From Discostella pseudostelligera (Eukaryota > Bacillariophyta > Thalassiosirophyceae > Thalassiosirales > Thalassiosiraceae), in contig JALLBK010000970.1 in the NCBI GenBank assembly GCA_036940085.1, forward strand, positions 1 to 23,412: 23,412 nucleotides of DNA. The letters run 5' to 3'. Shown here one piece after another: positions 9,001-16,673 of the stretch. Position 1 is the first letter of the stretch. The number at the start of each line of letters is the position of its first letter. Made by a program: the position numbers and the translations under genes. Under the pieces are notes generated by a model, which was not told where the DNA came from, did not search any database, and worked only from the letters and a program-made list of their open reading frames with translations.

Positions 9001-9811
9001 ATCGGGAATGGGATTGGCATCAATCGATCCACGTAGACCTGCAATACCATTAGTTGATTGGTGAGAGTCCTCGTAAAGNAATGGGATTGGCATCAATCGA
9101 TCCACGTAGACCTGCAATACCATTAGTTGATTGGTGAGAGTCCTCGTAAAGAGTATCATGATGATGCAGTGATTCATCGTCCATAGTTCTTGTTATAGAA
9201 GAATACGCAGTGTTATCACGATGATCCTTCTTCCCACTGCCAAACAATAAATGCAGTGTCCATTTGGCAATGCCAATACTCAATTCCATCCCCCAAATTG
9301 ATGCCCAATACGTGAGCATGCAAATCAATAGTATTGCAATTATGCGTGATAATCGCACTGTGGAATGTATATTTTTTATTGCAATGGTAGTAGTAGTCGA
9401 TGATTGTGAATGATGTTTGTTCCGTAGTGTGGCGTACCCTTCTTCTTCGTGTGTGGATGCCACGTCTATAATGCAATCGTTGTTGTCGTGGTGACCATGA
9501 CGAGATGGTACGGTAGTACTAGGTCTCAAGGATGACCCTCGTTTTCGTAATGAAGGTCGAACATCGCGACCACTGCAATCATGAGGCATAATTAAGTCAG
9601 GCTGATGATGATGATGTTGTTGTTGTTGACGATGATGATGGGACCGATTGTACAGTTGCTGGATGGTGGGTGGAGCATGGCGTTGATCGGGATTGTCTGC
9701 CTCATCGATATCGCGAGGCGGCCTTCTTCGTTTGGATGGGAATGTATGTTTGTCATGGCGAGCTTGCGATGATGAGTGAGCTGGGGGATCCTGAGCCTGC
9801 GCCATTGTCAT
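6035..9811 (-). CDS. Class I alpha-1,2-mannosidase (GH47) with N-terminal LamG-like domain, type II membrane protein
   Basis: Trims alpha-1,2-linked mannose from N-glycans in the ER or Golgi. Exons are 9811-7562, 7483-7167, 7100-6908, 6822-6171 and 6079-6035, with introns of 78, 66, 85 and 91 nt. Removing a 73-bp assembly artefact (9007-9079) gives 1127 residues in one frame. Order: a basic, His/Gln-rich cytosolic tail (1-155); a hydrophobic signal anchor (about 157-190); a LamG/concanavalin-like jellyroll (about 320-540, with ALSIWVNLS, WHHIAVFA and ISMYVNGFLAG); a linker; and the GH47 barrel (about 665-1127). Catalytic acids are in FETTIR, KMDHL and RPETVES. The calcium-binding Thr is in NTEAHP, which is read only when the last 15-codon exon is spliced in. 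KMDHLACFLGGTLALG and MESFFLAETLKYLYLL point to the true mannosidase group rather than EDEM, though that is less certain. A 12-codon uORF overlaps the start. Confidence 0.94.
6080..6170 (-). other. GH47 intron 4 (91 nt)
   Basis: The donor ACG|GTAAGT is in phase 0 and the acceptor is CTCTAG. It joins the main barrel exon to the 45-nt last exon that encodes NTEAHP. Confidence 0.88.
6823..6907 (-). other. GH47 intron 3 (85 nt)
   Basis: The donor AG|GTAGGT and acceptor CAACAG rebuild the family motif GDSFYEYLLK across the junction. Confidence 0.9.
7101..7166 (-). other. GH47 intron 2 (66 nt)
   Basis: The donor G|GTGAGC and acceptor TTTTTCCAG join phase 1 to give SEIGTLQVEFRYL, as expected for the family. 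It is the shortest intron found here. Confidence 0.9.
7484..7561 (-). other. GH47 intron 1 (78 nt)
   Basis: The donor AG|GTAAGG and acceptor ACGGCAG rebuild TTLVDSLSTLWIMGLKDEF, matching the family. Confidence 0.9.
8119..8781 (-). other. LamG/concanavalin-like domain inside the GH47 gene
   Basis: Residues about 320-540 of the corrected protein show the LamG-3 pattern: a hydrophobic strand with SIWV, a WHHIAVF strand, an MYVNG turn, VGRYA and a closing LNGRVGMLSLW. Such domains bind carbohydrate or protein. The sequence does not show which ligand applies here. Confidence 0.75.
9007..9151. repeat. 72-bp exact direct duplication flanking one N (assembly join)
   Basis: Bases 9007-9078 and 9080-9151 are identical and separated by a single n at 9079. 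Keeping both copies shifts the GH47 frame. Dropping one copy plus the n (73 bp) restores one continuous frame and makes the total CDS divisible by three. This is best read as overlapping contig ends that were not merged. Confidence 0.92.
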
Positions 9812-9846
9812 CTAAATTGAATCAATCGATTATCATGGTGGTGCAT
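9808..9846 (-). other. Upstream ORF overlapping the GH47 start (ATGA)
   Basis: A 12-codon frame starts at 9846 in the context CCACCAACCACCATG, identical to the 15 nt at the Ku80 uORF. Its TGA at 9810-9808 overlaps the main ATG as ATGA. A second in-frame main ATG lies six bases further on (9805). A role in translation control is inferred. Confidence 0.4.
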
Positions 9847-10288
9847 GGTGGTTGGTGGCGGTGCGTGGCGGATGCTGTTGGCGGGAAATGTCGACTCGAC
9901 TGCAAACTTACACGTGGCAGTGACGGTCAAGTCGAATGATCAACGACTTCACTCGTTTTCCATCTCTCTCCAGCCTATCATTACGATGAGAGTTGCATAC
10001 TTACAATCGTCAATATGAATGCCCTACTAAACAGATATCTACTCTAAAAGGTGAGAGAGCGTATGCTGGCCACTCCTTCTATCCCTCGAGTACAATACTA
10101 CTGCCATCATTCTACATTCTTTCCTACCTAATGATGGTCTCAATGAACCCCTCCGGCAACAATACTATCACAGCCAGAAGTTGAAAGAAGTGGGCTTTAT
10201 CCCGTCATCATCTTCACATCTTCTTCCTCTTCTTCTTGTCGGAGGTACATACACACATCAAGTCAAACGCCAGGGACAAAATTGTACT
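9812..10288. promoter_or_regulatory. GH47 5' flank / protease-homologue 3' flank
   Basis: A 477-bp gap. It holds the GH47 uORF, GT/TGG-rich repeats and a full E2F-consensus match GCGGGAAA (9881-9888), about 75 bp upstream of the GH47 start. The rest, including a pyrimidine-rich stretch at about 10205-10240, shows no gene; the 63-codon + frame at 9993-10184 has no recognisable features. Confidence 0.4.
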
Positions 10289-11561
10289 CTATTCAGACAC
10301 GGTGACATCGAAGATAATTCCATTCTCTTCGATAATGACAGTAATCGAGCTGCTAGTACGGGGCGTCGTTTCTTCATCACCACCAGTGAACATATTGTCC
10401 TGTTGAAGGCGACGACGAGATGCCAGTTTCTCCCTCTTCTCGTCCAACACTTTGAGACCATAGGCGGTAGCATATGCCTTGCCTGCCTCAGACAAGACGG
10501 GTTCTTGACTTGGTGACTCTTGCTCGGCTGCAGATAGAATGCCACCACCACCGGCATTGCAGCAGCGAATGTCCGCCACATTGTATTTATCAGCAGCACT
10601 GTAGTCGACTGTATACCCCATATCTTCAAAGGCGGCAATAGTGAGCTTGGACAGTTTGCCCTTAAGGTTGATGTTTTTTGTGAAGAGCTCATTAACAAGG
10701 CAAGCCGAATTCCAAAATACAGTTGCTATGGGCCCTACTTCTGGAAAATCGACTATGAGCGGAGGCGTTCCAGAACATCCCCACTCCTGTTGCCACACTT
10801 TTAGGCCCTTTTCGCCAGTGTAGGTAGCGGTGACGCCATCAATAATAGTTGGACCGCCAACATTTGTGACTTTACTTGATGTAATTGATGATTTGGTAGA
10901 AAAGTGAGTTTAGTTTAGGACGAACGTTCTACAAACTGTTTGAACCATTTTGTCACATTTAAAGTGCATATGCTCATATGCTCACAACATTATATAATTG
11001 ATCAAAACCAATAGCAAAACCCATCATTCTCAGGAAGAGGGTTTCCCATTGCCCCGGCTTGCGTAGGAGTTGGGCAGCATCATATGTGTCGAATACAATA
11101 TATCCCTCATATGCTAGACCTCCTGTTTCACGAAAAGATCCAGTTTCGTAGTATCCGTAAATGTTGAATTCACCATTGCCTGCATTGTCAATCTCTGCTT
11201 CAAGAACACAGAGGTACGTATCATCAATGACAGAAGGATATGGGATCCCAGTGCAAATCGATTCAAAAGCACCAGTGGCGTAATCAACATCAGGTACATC
11301 GCCCACAATGATGCTCATCCATCTGTCTCTTCCCTGAGCAATACCCTTACTAACGGATGGGTTCATCACTTGGATGGACAGATCAATGTTGAACTTAGTA
11401 TGATCAACTTCTCCGTAATCTTCGTTTTTCATGATGTAGGAGTATGGAACTAGTTTGGTAGTCTTGGGCGCCTTGGCACCACGCTGCGCGGACACGACGG
11501 TGATGGAGTCGATCAAGTTGAGGAGGAAGTAGCCAGTGCAGAGGGTAGTTTTGATCATCAT
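10289..11561 (-). CDS. Secreted metzincin-type protease homologue lacking its zinc-binding residues; possible pseudogene
   Basis: The two halves are 11561 to about 10986 and about 10869 to 10289. A signal peptide (about 1-25, ending VSAQR) precedes a domain resembling secreted leishmanolysin/M10-like peptidases: RWMSIIVGDVPD, the Cys-containing IDDTYLCVLEAEID and YIVFDTYDAAQL. The second half has WGCSGTPP, VNELFT and LSKLTIAAFEDMGYTVDYSAADKY. Where the family has HExxH, this protein has RMMGF (residues 178-182), and the third zinc His is replaced by Phe (10717-10715, VFWNSAC). It is therefore not expected to hydrolyse peptides. The good donor GTGAGC at 10985 (phase 0) does not join in frame to either nearby acceptor (CAAG at 10875 or AAAG at 10870). 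Only a poor GTTTTG donor would keep the frame. This is either a sequence error, a non-consensus splice or a decayed gene. A basic stretch (about REKLASRRR) lies near the C-terminus. Confidence 0.6.
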
Positions 11562-11872
11562 GGTTTTGGTTGGTGAAGAGAGAGAGGCGGTGACAGAGGC
11601 GGAGTAGAATTGGAGGGGTGTTTGGTCGTTGGTGATTGATGGCTTACGATGAAGGCAACACTGAATGAAGAATTTGTTGTTGGTGATTTTTTATGAGGAG
11701 TGATGGTTCCATTTTGACGTTGAGAGGCTACTCTAGAGAGAGCAGAAGATTGACTCCTTCGCTCTGATGTAGAGGTGCCCAGTTATGGTACTAATTCATG
11801 CTGGGAGCATGCCATCGGGTAACGGGTTGCTGTTGTAATGATTATTTCTCTTCATTATTATTTCTTCATGAC

Positions 11873-11908
11873 CCCACCAAGAACGATGAGCCCACCAAGA
11901 ACGAAGAG
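11873..11908. repeat. 18-bp tandem duplication
   Basis: CCCACCAAGAACGATGAG is followed directly by a second copy differing at one base (GAAGAG). It is non-coding as far as can be seen. Confidence 0.8.
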
Positions 11909-12342
11909 CCCGGCTGGATGTTGGATGCTTGCACTCTATTCCGACGTCTGATTTTTTGGCGGTGTCGCATTATTTTTGTCGATGTGCTTTCTTGTGTAGT
12001 ATGAGGGCTTGGGTAGCTATTTTGGCACGCTGGCAATAATTGCAAAATGGCATGATGTTTCCGAAGTGTAACAGACAAATAATCATTGTCGATCATTCAG
12101 CTCTGTCCCCCCCCCGCCCCTTCTTCATGCTTCATGCTCCGCTTCCTCCGTCGTCGTCGTCGTCGTCTCTCTACTCTGGGCTATGACGACGATTCATATC
12201 TGAAGCGTGCACCGCCGTTCGAATTAAATCAGTACTACCACCAGTGAAACACCATTGCGAATGAGGTGGGGGTGCCTACTGCGACAATAGGAGGAGGAGG
12301 GCCGGTATAGGCATAGGATACGCCGGCATCGGCATGGATGCA

Positions 12343-12381
12343 GGGAAGAGGGAAGGGAAGGGAAGGGAAGGGAAGGGAAGG
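12343..12381 (+). repeat. GGGAA pentanucleotide repeat, G-quadruplex-capable
   Basis: Seven GGG tracts (12343, 12350, 12355, 12360, 12365, 12370, 12375), mostly separated by AA, followed by a GG. The spacing fits a parallel G-quadruplex on the strand shown, about 280 bp before the helicase ATG. Confidence 0.75.
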
Positions 12382-12461
12382 AGAATGAGAATGAGATGAG
12401 GTGGGAGATGAATGAAGAAGGTGGGCGAGAGTGTGCGAGAGTGTGCGAAATGGCGGCGAGT

Positions 12462-12523
12462 GGCGGGAAGCGGCGAAAGTTCGAAATGGCGGGAAGGAAA
12501 TTTGGCGAAAATAGTGGCGGGAA
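12462..12523. promoter_or_regulatory. Cluster of three GGCGGGAA elements upstream of the helicase
   Basis: GGCGGGAA occurs at 12462, 12488 and 12516 in the same orientation (spacing 26 and 28 bp), with GGCGAAA variants between them. It resembles E2F/DP sites. No binding is shown. Confidence 0.4.
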
Positions 12524-12659
12524 CAGTGCACCACTCATACAACATCATCACAACAGCATTGACCATTGCCATTGAATTGATGTGACCTTGGACGGCCGAG
12601 GCCCCGCCCTTCCCCCACGCCGACGAATTTCCCTGCGCTATCACTCCCATCTCTTTAAA

Positions 12660-15600
12660 ATGAATACCGTGTTACCTTTGTTTACGACACTGTTGCTCTG
12701 GGCAGCTACACTAAATGTTGCGGTAGTAGCTCTTGCATCATCCACGCGAACGCGTCGTCGGTGCATGCAACCTGCAACATTCTCGCGGTCATCATTTTCT
12801 CCTCTCGAATCTGGCCAATTATTTACTGGTAGTACTTCAACAATTACTATCCAGCGAAGAAAGAGTGTGGCAAGAATGAATGTGAAGGTGGAGGTATCTC
12901 GAGGCAGTGATGAATTTGACTTTGACGACAATCAATCGCCGACATCGTCGTTCTTGGCTGCTACGAAGAACATCAACAATAACATCAATCTCCGTAGTGA
13001 TAGTGACATCATCGAACAACAATTACAAAATTCATTCCCCTTCCCACTAGACGCATGGCAACTAGCTGCTGGATCCGCCATTCTCTCAGATCAAAATGTT
13101 ATAGTTTGTGCACCCACCGGTGCGGGCAAGACTGTGGTGGGTGAAATGGCATTACGTATTGCACTCGAACGCGGCAAGAAGGCAATTTATACCACACCGT
13201 TAAAGGCATTGAGTAATCAGAAATTTGGTGAAATGAGAAAAGTATTTGGTGTGGATCGGGTGGGGTTGGCTACTGGAGATGTTAGCATTCGTAGGGGTGC
13301 CGATGTGACAATTATGACTACTGAGGTTTATAGAAACATGGCATCTCGGGCAAGTAGTAGTAGTAGTGCATCTTCGTTGTTTTCGGATACATTGGGTTTT
13401 AAGGATGGTCTTCTTCGCGACACAAGCCAGCTATTAGACAATACACGATCATCAAAAAATAGTAGTGACGAGTATGATGATTTATCCTCAAATTCCATCG
13501 TGGTGCTGGACGAATTCCATTATATGGGTCAGAAAGGACGTGGCTCGACGTGGGAAGAATGCATAATCTTCAATCCAACACATACACAAATTGTCGGTCT
13601 ATCGGCAACATTGCCTAATGCCAATCGTTTAGCAGCCTGGATGGAAAGTGTAACTGGTAGGAAATCTATCTTGATTGAAGCTAATGAAAAACGACCAGTG
13701 CCGCTTCGGTATTACTTTACCTCAAAGTGGGACTTCGCGCCATTGTTTCGTGATGAAGAGGCAGGACCGGGCTCACCGCATGGCTTGTTGGGATTGCGTG
13801 GAGATGGAGTGCCGCTGACCCAAAAATTAACGAAGAAGAAAGTTGGATTCGGGAAGAATAGTGAGTCGTCATCCAATAATAGGAATGGCATGCCTCGAGG
13901 ATTGGATTTGAATCCTATACTGCAAACTGCTGCCGAACGACGAATGGCAATTATTGATCGACAGATACAACGCATCATAGAACGCGAAAGCTACAATGAA
14001 TACGGGGGGTATGGACGAGAATCTACCATTAATTCGCGAGAGCAACGCAAAATGAAGGAGAATCTGCTCAAAGCCGAACTGCGAAAGTCGGTACCATCCA
14101 TTGCCGCTCTGCTACGAAGTTTGCAGAAGAGAGATATGTTGCCAGCGATATTCTTCATCTTTTCACGTCAGGGATGTGATAATGCCGCTGCTATATTGAC
14201 TGATAGTCTCAAGACACAGGCAGAGGAGAAGTCAAAAGCGAGGAGGCCAACAATCGTTGACCCTAATAATGATGGGAAGGGGAAATTGTTGAAGGGAAAG
14301 GGGAGAGGCAGGGGTAGGCGCCATGCCAACAATAATGAATCGGATCAAAATAGTAATAGTGAAAGTGAAATATTTGTGGATGAAGATGGGAGACATTTCC
14401 GTGCAGACTTGCTGGATCAGCTTTTATCGGATGACTACGACACCTTCTCGGCTAGAGAGGGTGTAGTCGGAAATGAAGACAATAATTCATTCTTATCAGA
14501 GAAGAATGTACGTTATTATGCAGACATTGGTTTGCTAAGCGTGGAAGAGGCGCAAGAGGTACTATTTCGTGTACAAGCATTCAATAGTGGAAATCCAGAG
14601 ATTGCGTTCGACGATGCAACGGTAGAACAACTCCTCTGTGGAATTGGTTCACACCATGCGGGCATCCTCCCAGCTCACAAGGCGTTTGTTGAGAGCTTGT
14701 TCCGAGTAGAGTTGATGAAGGTTGTTTTTGCCACTGAGACACTCGCGGCGGGGATCAACATGCCGGCTCGGACAACAGTAATATGCTCAATGGCAAAACG
14801 AGGCGATCTTGGGATGGAATTGCTCGAGACGCACAACATGCTGCAAATGGCAGGACGCGCTGGACGGCGTGGTATGGATGTAGAAGGAGCATGTGTCATT
14901 GCTGCGACACCATTCGAAGGGCCCGAAGATGCAATCACCATCCTTACCAATGAAATCAAGCCAGTTGTATCCCAATTCTCACCCTCGTATGCATTGGCTG
15001 TGAATCTCATAGAACGTGGCGGTGGGAAGCTTGATGTTGCGAAAAATATGATTCAGAAGTCGTTTGCTGTTTGGGAAAGCCGACAAAGGGAAGAAGATTT
15101 ACAGGCTGCGCTCGAGGTACTGGACTCTGACACAAATGGTCTCCTGCCGGAAGAGCAGTTCCTAAATGCGCTACAACTTACTCTTGAGATGGAGTTGCTC
15201 GAAGCGCGGGATGGCACTTTACCACCGGGAATGTCTCAGTCAAAAATCGCAAAGTTAGGTGCGCTCGTTGATATTCTTGCTGATGGAAAGCAGCTCAACA
15301 AGATATCGAAACGGTATTCCAGTGCAGCTCAAATCCTGGATTTGGAACGTAGCACATTACAAATCATGGAACGTGAGCTGAAAGAGTTGTGTTTCCCTGA
15401 TCCCAACATCCCTCGTATGGAATTCGATGATCATGATAAGACGGAACTTTTATCGGAGATCAAGAGACAACGTCAGCGTGTAAAAAAGGGAGAAACTGAA
15501 GTAAATGATAGCATCATCTCCGCGATGGCAAAGGTAGCAAACAACCGAATGAAAGATGAAGATGACGAATCCAAAATATTAAGCAAGGCATTGATGGCCG

Positions 15601-16640
15601 TGCGTTTGCAGGAGTCAATTCCTATAGGGGCACCACTGCAACTAGATGAGTTGAATGAATTCATCAAGATATCTCCAAAGAATAACCGACGGCCATTTCT
15701 AGATAAGACTACTGCAAAGCCATCTGAAGATAGCGAGGATGAAAGCTGGGGTCAGATGCAAGCGCTTGTCAGCATTTTGGAGGCCTACGGATGCGTAACA
15801 CTCGTGCCTACAGAAGAGGGTGACGACAGCAATTACCAAGTTACCTCCGGTGGAGAGCATGTAGGAAGTCTTGGAATGGATAATTCATTATGGCAGATAT
15901 GCGCCCTCGGTGGTGCATGGGATGTAGCCAACAAATCTTCCGAGGTTGACAAGTTTCAGGAAGCGCTAGATGATTTCGAGGAAGTGTCCGGTGGACAAGG
16001 GGTTGACGAACTCACCGTCGTCCCGAAGCCGCAGATGGAAGCTGGCGTTCTGACTAATTACTTGTGTCGGTTAACTGCAAGTGAAATGGCTGGATATGTC
16101 TCCTCACTTGTTGTTGATGCTCCGCGAAGGTCCGACTCTGCACTTGCAAATTTCCAAAAGCTTACACTACCTCAACAACGAGTAGTTCAAACTGCCCTCC
16201 TATCTCTAGAGCGTCTTGTGGAAGTTCAACGCCGGTTAGGCCTTGACGAAGCCATTGGGAAATGCCAGCTAGAGTTGGGAGCATGCGATGTGGTCACTGC
16301 CTGGGCATCGGGGTGCTCATGGAACGAAGCTCTTGAAATTTCTGGTGCTGCGCCTGGTGACTTGGTTCGAACCTTATCCCGCGCATTGGATGCCTTGCGG
16401 CAGCTTGGTAACTTGCCATACATTCCCGCAAGGTCGTTAGATAAAGCAGTATCTCTGGAGGCCAGCGGTATTTATCCGAAAATTCGATCGCTTTGTAGAG
16501 ATGCGGCCACTGAAATGGACAGGTACCCAGTGAAAGACATGCTCCCTTTCGAGGAGGAAGAATCGGACACAGTTTTAGACGAGGATCAAGATTTCATTGG
16601 TGAAGCTCAAGCAAATCTGCAAGAAGAACAAGAAGTTTAA
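12660..16640 (+). CDS. ISE2: Ski2-like DExH-box RNA helicase, ISE2 type (probably plastid)
   Basis: An ATP-dependent RNA helicase related to plant ISE2, which acts in chloroplast RNA processing, and to cyanobacterial homologues. It is a single exon. The frame is open from an ATG at 12582, but the ATG at 12660 is preferred because MNTVLPLFTTLLLWAATLNV begins a signal-peptide-like leader; this gives 1326 residues. Numbered from there, the Walker A APTGAGKT lies at 151-158. TTPLKALSNQ and TTEVYRN (motifs Ia/Ib), DEFH (motif II) and SATLP (motif III) follow. FIFSRQGCDNAA begins RecA2, and QMAGRAGRRG is motif VI. A basic, Asn/Ser-rich insert interrupts RecA2 (KGKGRGRGRRH). The C-terminal region has the ISE2-like WASGCSWNEALEIS before a Glu-rich end. 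A plastid location is inferred: the leader lacks the usual diatom Phe after its predicted cleavage site. Confidence 0.9.
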   Translation: MNTVLPLFTTLLLWAATLNVAVVALASSTRTRRRCMQPATFSRSSFSPLESGQLFTGSTSTITIQRRKSVARMNVKVEVSRGSDEFDFDDNQSPTSSFLAATKNINNNINLRSDSDIIEQQLQNSFPFPLDAWQLAAGSAILSDQNVIVCAPTGAGKTVVGEMALRIALERGKKAIYTTPLKALSNQKFGEMRKVFGVDRVGLATGDVSIRRGADVTIMTTEVYRNMASRASSSSSASSLFSDTLGFKDGLLRDTSQLLDNTRSSKNSSDEYDDLSSNSIVVLDEFHYMGQKGRGSTWEECIIFNPTHTQIVGLSATLPNANRLAAWMESVTGRKSILIEANEKRPVPLRYYFTSKWDFAPLFRDEEAGPGSPHGLLGLRGDGVPLTQKLTKKKVGFGKNSESSSNNRNGMPRGLDLNPILQTAAERRMAIIDRQIQRIIERESYNEYGGYGRESTINSREQRKMKENLLKAELRKSVPSIAALLRSLQKRDMLPAIFFIFSRQGCDNAAAILTDSLKTQAEEKSKARRPTIVDPNNDGKGKLLKGKGRGRGRRHANNNESDQNSNSESEIFVDEDGRHFRADLLDQLLSDDYDTFSAREGVVGNEDNNSFLSEKNVRYYADIGLLSVEEAQEVLFRVQAFNSGNPEIAFDDATVEQLLCGIGSHHAGILPAHKAFVESLFRVELMKVVFATETLAAGINMPARTTVICSMAKRGDLGMELLETHNMLQMAGRAGRRGMDVEGACVIAATPFEGPEDAITILTNEIKPVVSQFSPSYALAVNLIERGGGKLDVAKNMIQKSFAVWESRQREEDLQAALEVLDSDTNGLLPEEQFLNALQLTLEMELLEARDGTLPPGMSQSKIAKLGALVDILADGKQLNKISKRYSSAAQILDLERSTLQIMERELKELCFPDPNIPRMEFDDHDKTELLSEIKRQRQRVKKGETEVNDSIISAMAKVANNRMKDEDDESKILSKALMAVRLQESIPIGAPLQLDELNEFIKISPKNNRRPFLDKTTAKPSEDSEDESWGQMQALVSILEAYGCVTLVPTEEGDDSNYQVTSGGEHVGSLGMDNSLWQICALGGAWDVANKSSEVDKFQEALDDFEEVSGGQGVDELTVVPKPQMEAGVLTNYLCRLTASEMAGYVSSLVVDAPRRSDSALANFQKLTLPQQRVVQTALLSLERLVEVQRRLGLDEAIGKCQLELGACDVVTAWASGCSWNEALEISGAAPGDLVRTLSRALDALRQLGNLPYIPARSLDKAVSLEASGIYPKIRSLCRDAATEMDRYPVKDMLPFEEEESDTVLDEDQDFIGEAQANLQEEQEV

Positions 16641-16673
16641 CTGTATAAATATGATTTGTGCAAAACAAATATT
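16641..16673. other. 33-bp gap between convergent stop codons
   Basis: The helicase stop and the carrier stop are only 33 bp apart on opposite strands, so the two mature mRNAs probably overlap at their 3' ends. Confidence 0.7.

Larger units (their letters stand above)
11562..12659. promoter_or_regulatory. Divergent intergenic region between protease homologue and ISE2 helicase
   Basis: About 1.1 kb with no supported gene. It contains GGTACTAATTC (11787-11797), an 18-bp tandem duplication (11873-11908), a nine-C run near 12108-12116, a GTC repeat near 12150-12165, a GGGAA repeat (12343-12381) and a cluster of GGCGGGAA elements (12462-12469, 12488-12495, 12516-12523) with TTTGGCGA between them, 140-200 bp upstream of the helicase start. 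The long - strand frames at 12224-12650 are compositional artefacts of these purine-rich repeats. Confidence 0.5.

Noticed and set aside
9007..9151. 72-bp direct repeat as a transposon footprint or genuine tandem duplication
   Set aside because: The copies are perfectly identical, are separated by a single N and break a conserved gene. An unmerged assembly overlap is far more likely.
214..9811. Early-secretory gene cluster (UBE2J, Sed5, GH47) as a functional unit
   Set aside because: Ku80 interrupts it and strands differ. Three housekeeping genes of related location within 10 kb can easily be chance.
9993..10184. 63-codon + strand frame in the GH47 / protease gap
   Set aside because: No recognisable motif, no useful start context and no coding bias by eye.
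12224..12650. Three overlapping - strand frames of about 100-124 codons
   Set aside because: Created by the purine-rich GGGAA repeat and GGCGGGA cluster. The peptides are Ser/Pro/Phe runs with no homology.
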